Of a DNA stretch of 6,954 nt, positions 6,051 through 6,954 are shown piece after piece. A program made the position numbers and the translations under genes. Each line of letters starts with the position of its first letter. Within the stretch, counting starts at the first letter, position 1. Under the pieces are notes generated by a model that worked only from the letters and a program-made list of their open reading frames with translations, was not told the DNA's origin and did no database searches. Source of the stretch: CAYVMN01 sp043808585 (GTDB taxonomy: Bacteria > Desulfobacterota > DSM-4660 > Desulfatiglandales > Desulfatiglandaceae); contig JAZDES010000182.1 of the NCBI GenBank assembly GCA_043808585.1, forward strand, positions 1 to 6,954. Reading direction: 5' to 3'.

Positions 6051-6190
6051 AAAAGTTTCCCGGATTCCCGCTTGCCTCGATCGAGACTCTGATGTTAATA
6101 TATTAAATCTATCTTATGCATATTCAACTAGATTCATGTTATTAGGTCCGCGGCCGTCCAAGGCCGGTTCCACCATAAAAGGGGCTTTTC

Positions 6191-6954
6191 ATGAGAAACA
6201 GGGATTTCCTCAGTCGATACCTCTTCATCCCCTGTGCACTCTTGTTTTTTCTCCAGATCACCCTGCTATACCCTAGAGAGGCAGCCTGGGGTCTTGAAGA
6301 AGGGCAAAACGTCACCTCACAAGTATTTTTTGCCAAGGGTGATATCCTGGAGGGGATCCACCTATTGTATGACCGGCGTTTTGATGAGGCTGAAGAAATC
6401 TTCAGGAGAGTCATTTCAGAAAGCCCTGAGAGGCCCGCGGGTTATTTCTACCTGGCTATGGTGACCTGGTCACGTATGGCAGCCGGTTCTTGGTCTCCTG
6501 AGACCACAGATGAATATCTTAAGCGAGTCGACCGCACGGTCACCGTTGCAAGGCAGCTTATCGGGAAGGGTAAAGCCGATAGTTATGATTACTTCTATCT
6601 CGGTGGCGCCCTGGGATTCAAAGGGCGCTTTGAACTATCTCGAGGTAACTGGCTCTCCTCCTACTTCCTTGCAACCGATGCAATCGACGCCCTGAATACC
6701 TGTCTTGAAATGGATCCCGACAACAAAGATGTATTGCTGGGTATCGGTATCTTTGATTACTATACGGCCCGTCTTTCAGGGGTTCTAAAATTCTTAACCA
6801 CCTTCCTTGTTCATAAAGGGAATAAAGAGGAGGGGCTGAGGAAACTAAACATTGCTGCCAGAGAGGCAACCTATTCGGCGACAGAGGCCAAGAGCATGCT
6901 CCTTCATATCTATCTTTTCCTCGAAGAAGACTTCCCGAAAGCCTTGATTATAGC
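6191..6954 (+). CDS. Exported tetratricopeptide-repeat protein, 5' part (runs off the right edge)
   Basis: The frame is open from the ATG at 6191 to the window edge: 254 full codons plus two bases, with no stop seen. An in-frame TAA at 6176-6178 makes this ATG the first possible start, and GGGG at 6181-6184 is a modest ribosome binding site 6 nt upstream. Residues 10-28 form a hydrophobic helix after basic residues, and a cleavage site near EAAWG (30-34) suggests Sec export, so the protein should act in the periplasm or envelope. A TPR-like helix pair lies at about 54-92 (LLYDRRFDEAEEIFRRVI, then PAGYFYLAMV), and another at about 156-190 (AIDALNTCLEMDPDNKDVLLGIGIFDYY). TPRs are scaffolds for protein-protein contact, so no enzymatic role is implied. 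The stretch FDYYTARLSGVLKFL (188-202) resembles a conserved segment I associate with TPR proteins of Desulfobacterota and relatives. Its partner and total length are unknown. Confidence 0.82.
   Translation, partial: MRNRDFLSRYLFIPCALLFFLQITLLYPREAAWGLEEGQNVTSQVFFAKGDILEGIHLLYDRRFDEAEEIFRRVISESPERPAGYFYLAMVTWSRMAAGSWSPETTDEYLKRVDRTVTVARQLIGKGKADSYDYFYLGGALGFKGRFELSRGNWLSSYFLATDAIDALNTCLEMDPDNKDVLLGIGIFDYYTARLSGVLKFLTTFLVHKGNKEEGLRKLNIAAREATYSATEAKSMLLHIYLFLEEDFPKALII

Larger units (their letters stand above)
5946..6190. promoter_or_regulatory. AT-rich divergent intergenic region with several palindromes
   Basis: This region must hold the promoters of the RmlD-like gene (leftward) and the TPR gene (rightward). 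A perfect 9-bp inverted repeat pairs TAAGATAAA (5994-6002) with TTTATCTTA (6018-6026) across 15 nt. TATCTTATG occurs at 6020-6028 and again at 6110-6118. TTAATATATTAA (6095-6106) and CTCGATCGAG (6076-6085) are perfect palindromes. CGGCC (6151-6155) pairs with GGCCG (6162-6166) just before the TPR gene. A weak rightward promoter candidate is TTGCCT (6072-6077), 18 bp, TAATAT (6096-6101). Which of these sites matters cannot be decided from sequence. Confidence 0.5.

Noticed and set aside
6142..6869. Short minus-strand and alternate plus-strand frames over the TPR gene
   Set aside because: The plus frame from 6191 has a signal peptide and TPR-like helices and stays open to the edge, so the other frames are explained as shadows.
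1..6954. Defence system, CRISPR array, prophage, toxin-antitoxin pair or biosynthetic cluster
   Set aside because: No regularly spaced repeats, nucleases, integrases, transposases or small paired genes are present, and the five genes belong to familiar housekeeping or accessory families.

Overview
The window looks like ordinary chromosome from a Gram-negative bacterium. The best guess is a member of the Desulfobacterota/deltaproteobacteria. The reasons are a LivK-type periplasmic binding protein with a Sec signal peptide, an iron-sulfur flavoprotein enoate reductase typical of anaerobes, an exported TPR protein of a type I associate with that group, moderate GC with heavy AGG/AGA arginine use, and a short palindromic repeat of the 'ATTCCCGC...GCGGGAAT' kind. 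The lineage is inferred, not proven.

Layout: positions 1-445 hold no convincing gene. They contain a decayed palindromic repeat (about 244-293) flanked by two similar short motifs, a degenerate sigma-54-like box near the left edge, and a weak candidate promoter. Next come, in order: an orphan branched-chain-amino-acid-type binding protein (446-1642, +); a concentrative nucleoside transporter of the NupC/CNT family (1661-2905, -, TTG start); a divergent promoter region (2906-3111); an FMN/FAD/[4Fe-4S] enoate/dienoyl-CoA reductase-like enzyme (3112-5028, +, GTG start); an RmlD-like sugar-nucleotide reductase/epimerase (5061-5945, -); an AT-rich divergent intergenic region rich in palindromes (5946-6190); and the first 254 codons of an exported TPR protein (6191 to the right edge, +).

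The five genes strictly alternate in strand, so no two can share an operon within the window. Each must have its own promoter, apart from possible read-through. Two near-consensus sigma-70 promoters lie back to back between the transporter and the reductase, so this pair may be co-regulated. The others have no clear functional link: the binding protein lacks permease and ATPase genes here, and the RmlD-like gene lacks rmlA, rmlB and rmlC.

I see no CRISPR array, tRNA, rRNA, transposase, phage gene or defence system, and nothing that amounts to a new multi-gene system. The points most worth a second look are substitutions at expected functional positions in three enzymes or transporters and the structure of the three intergenic regions.
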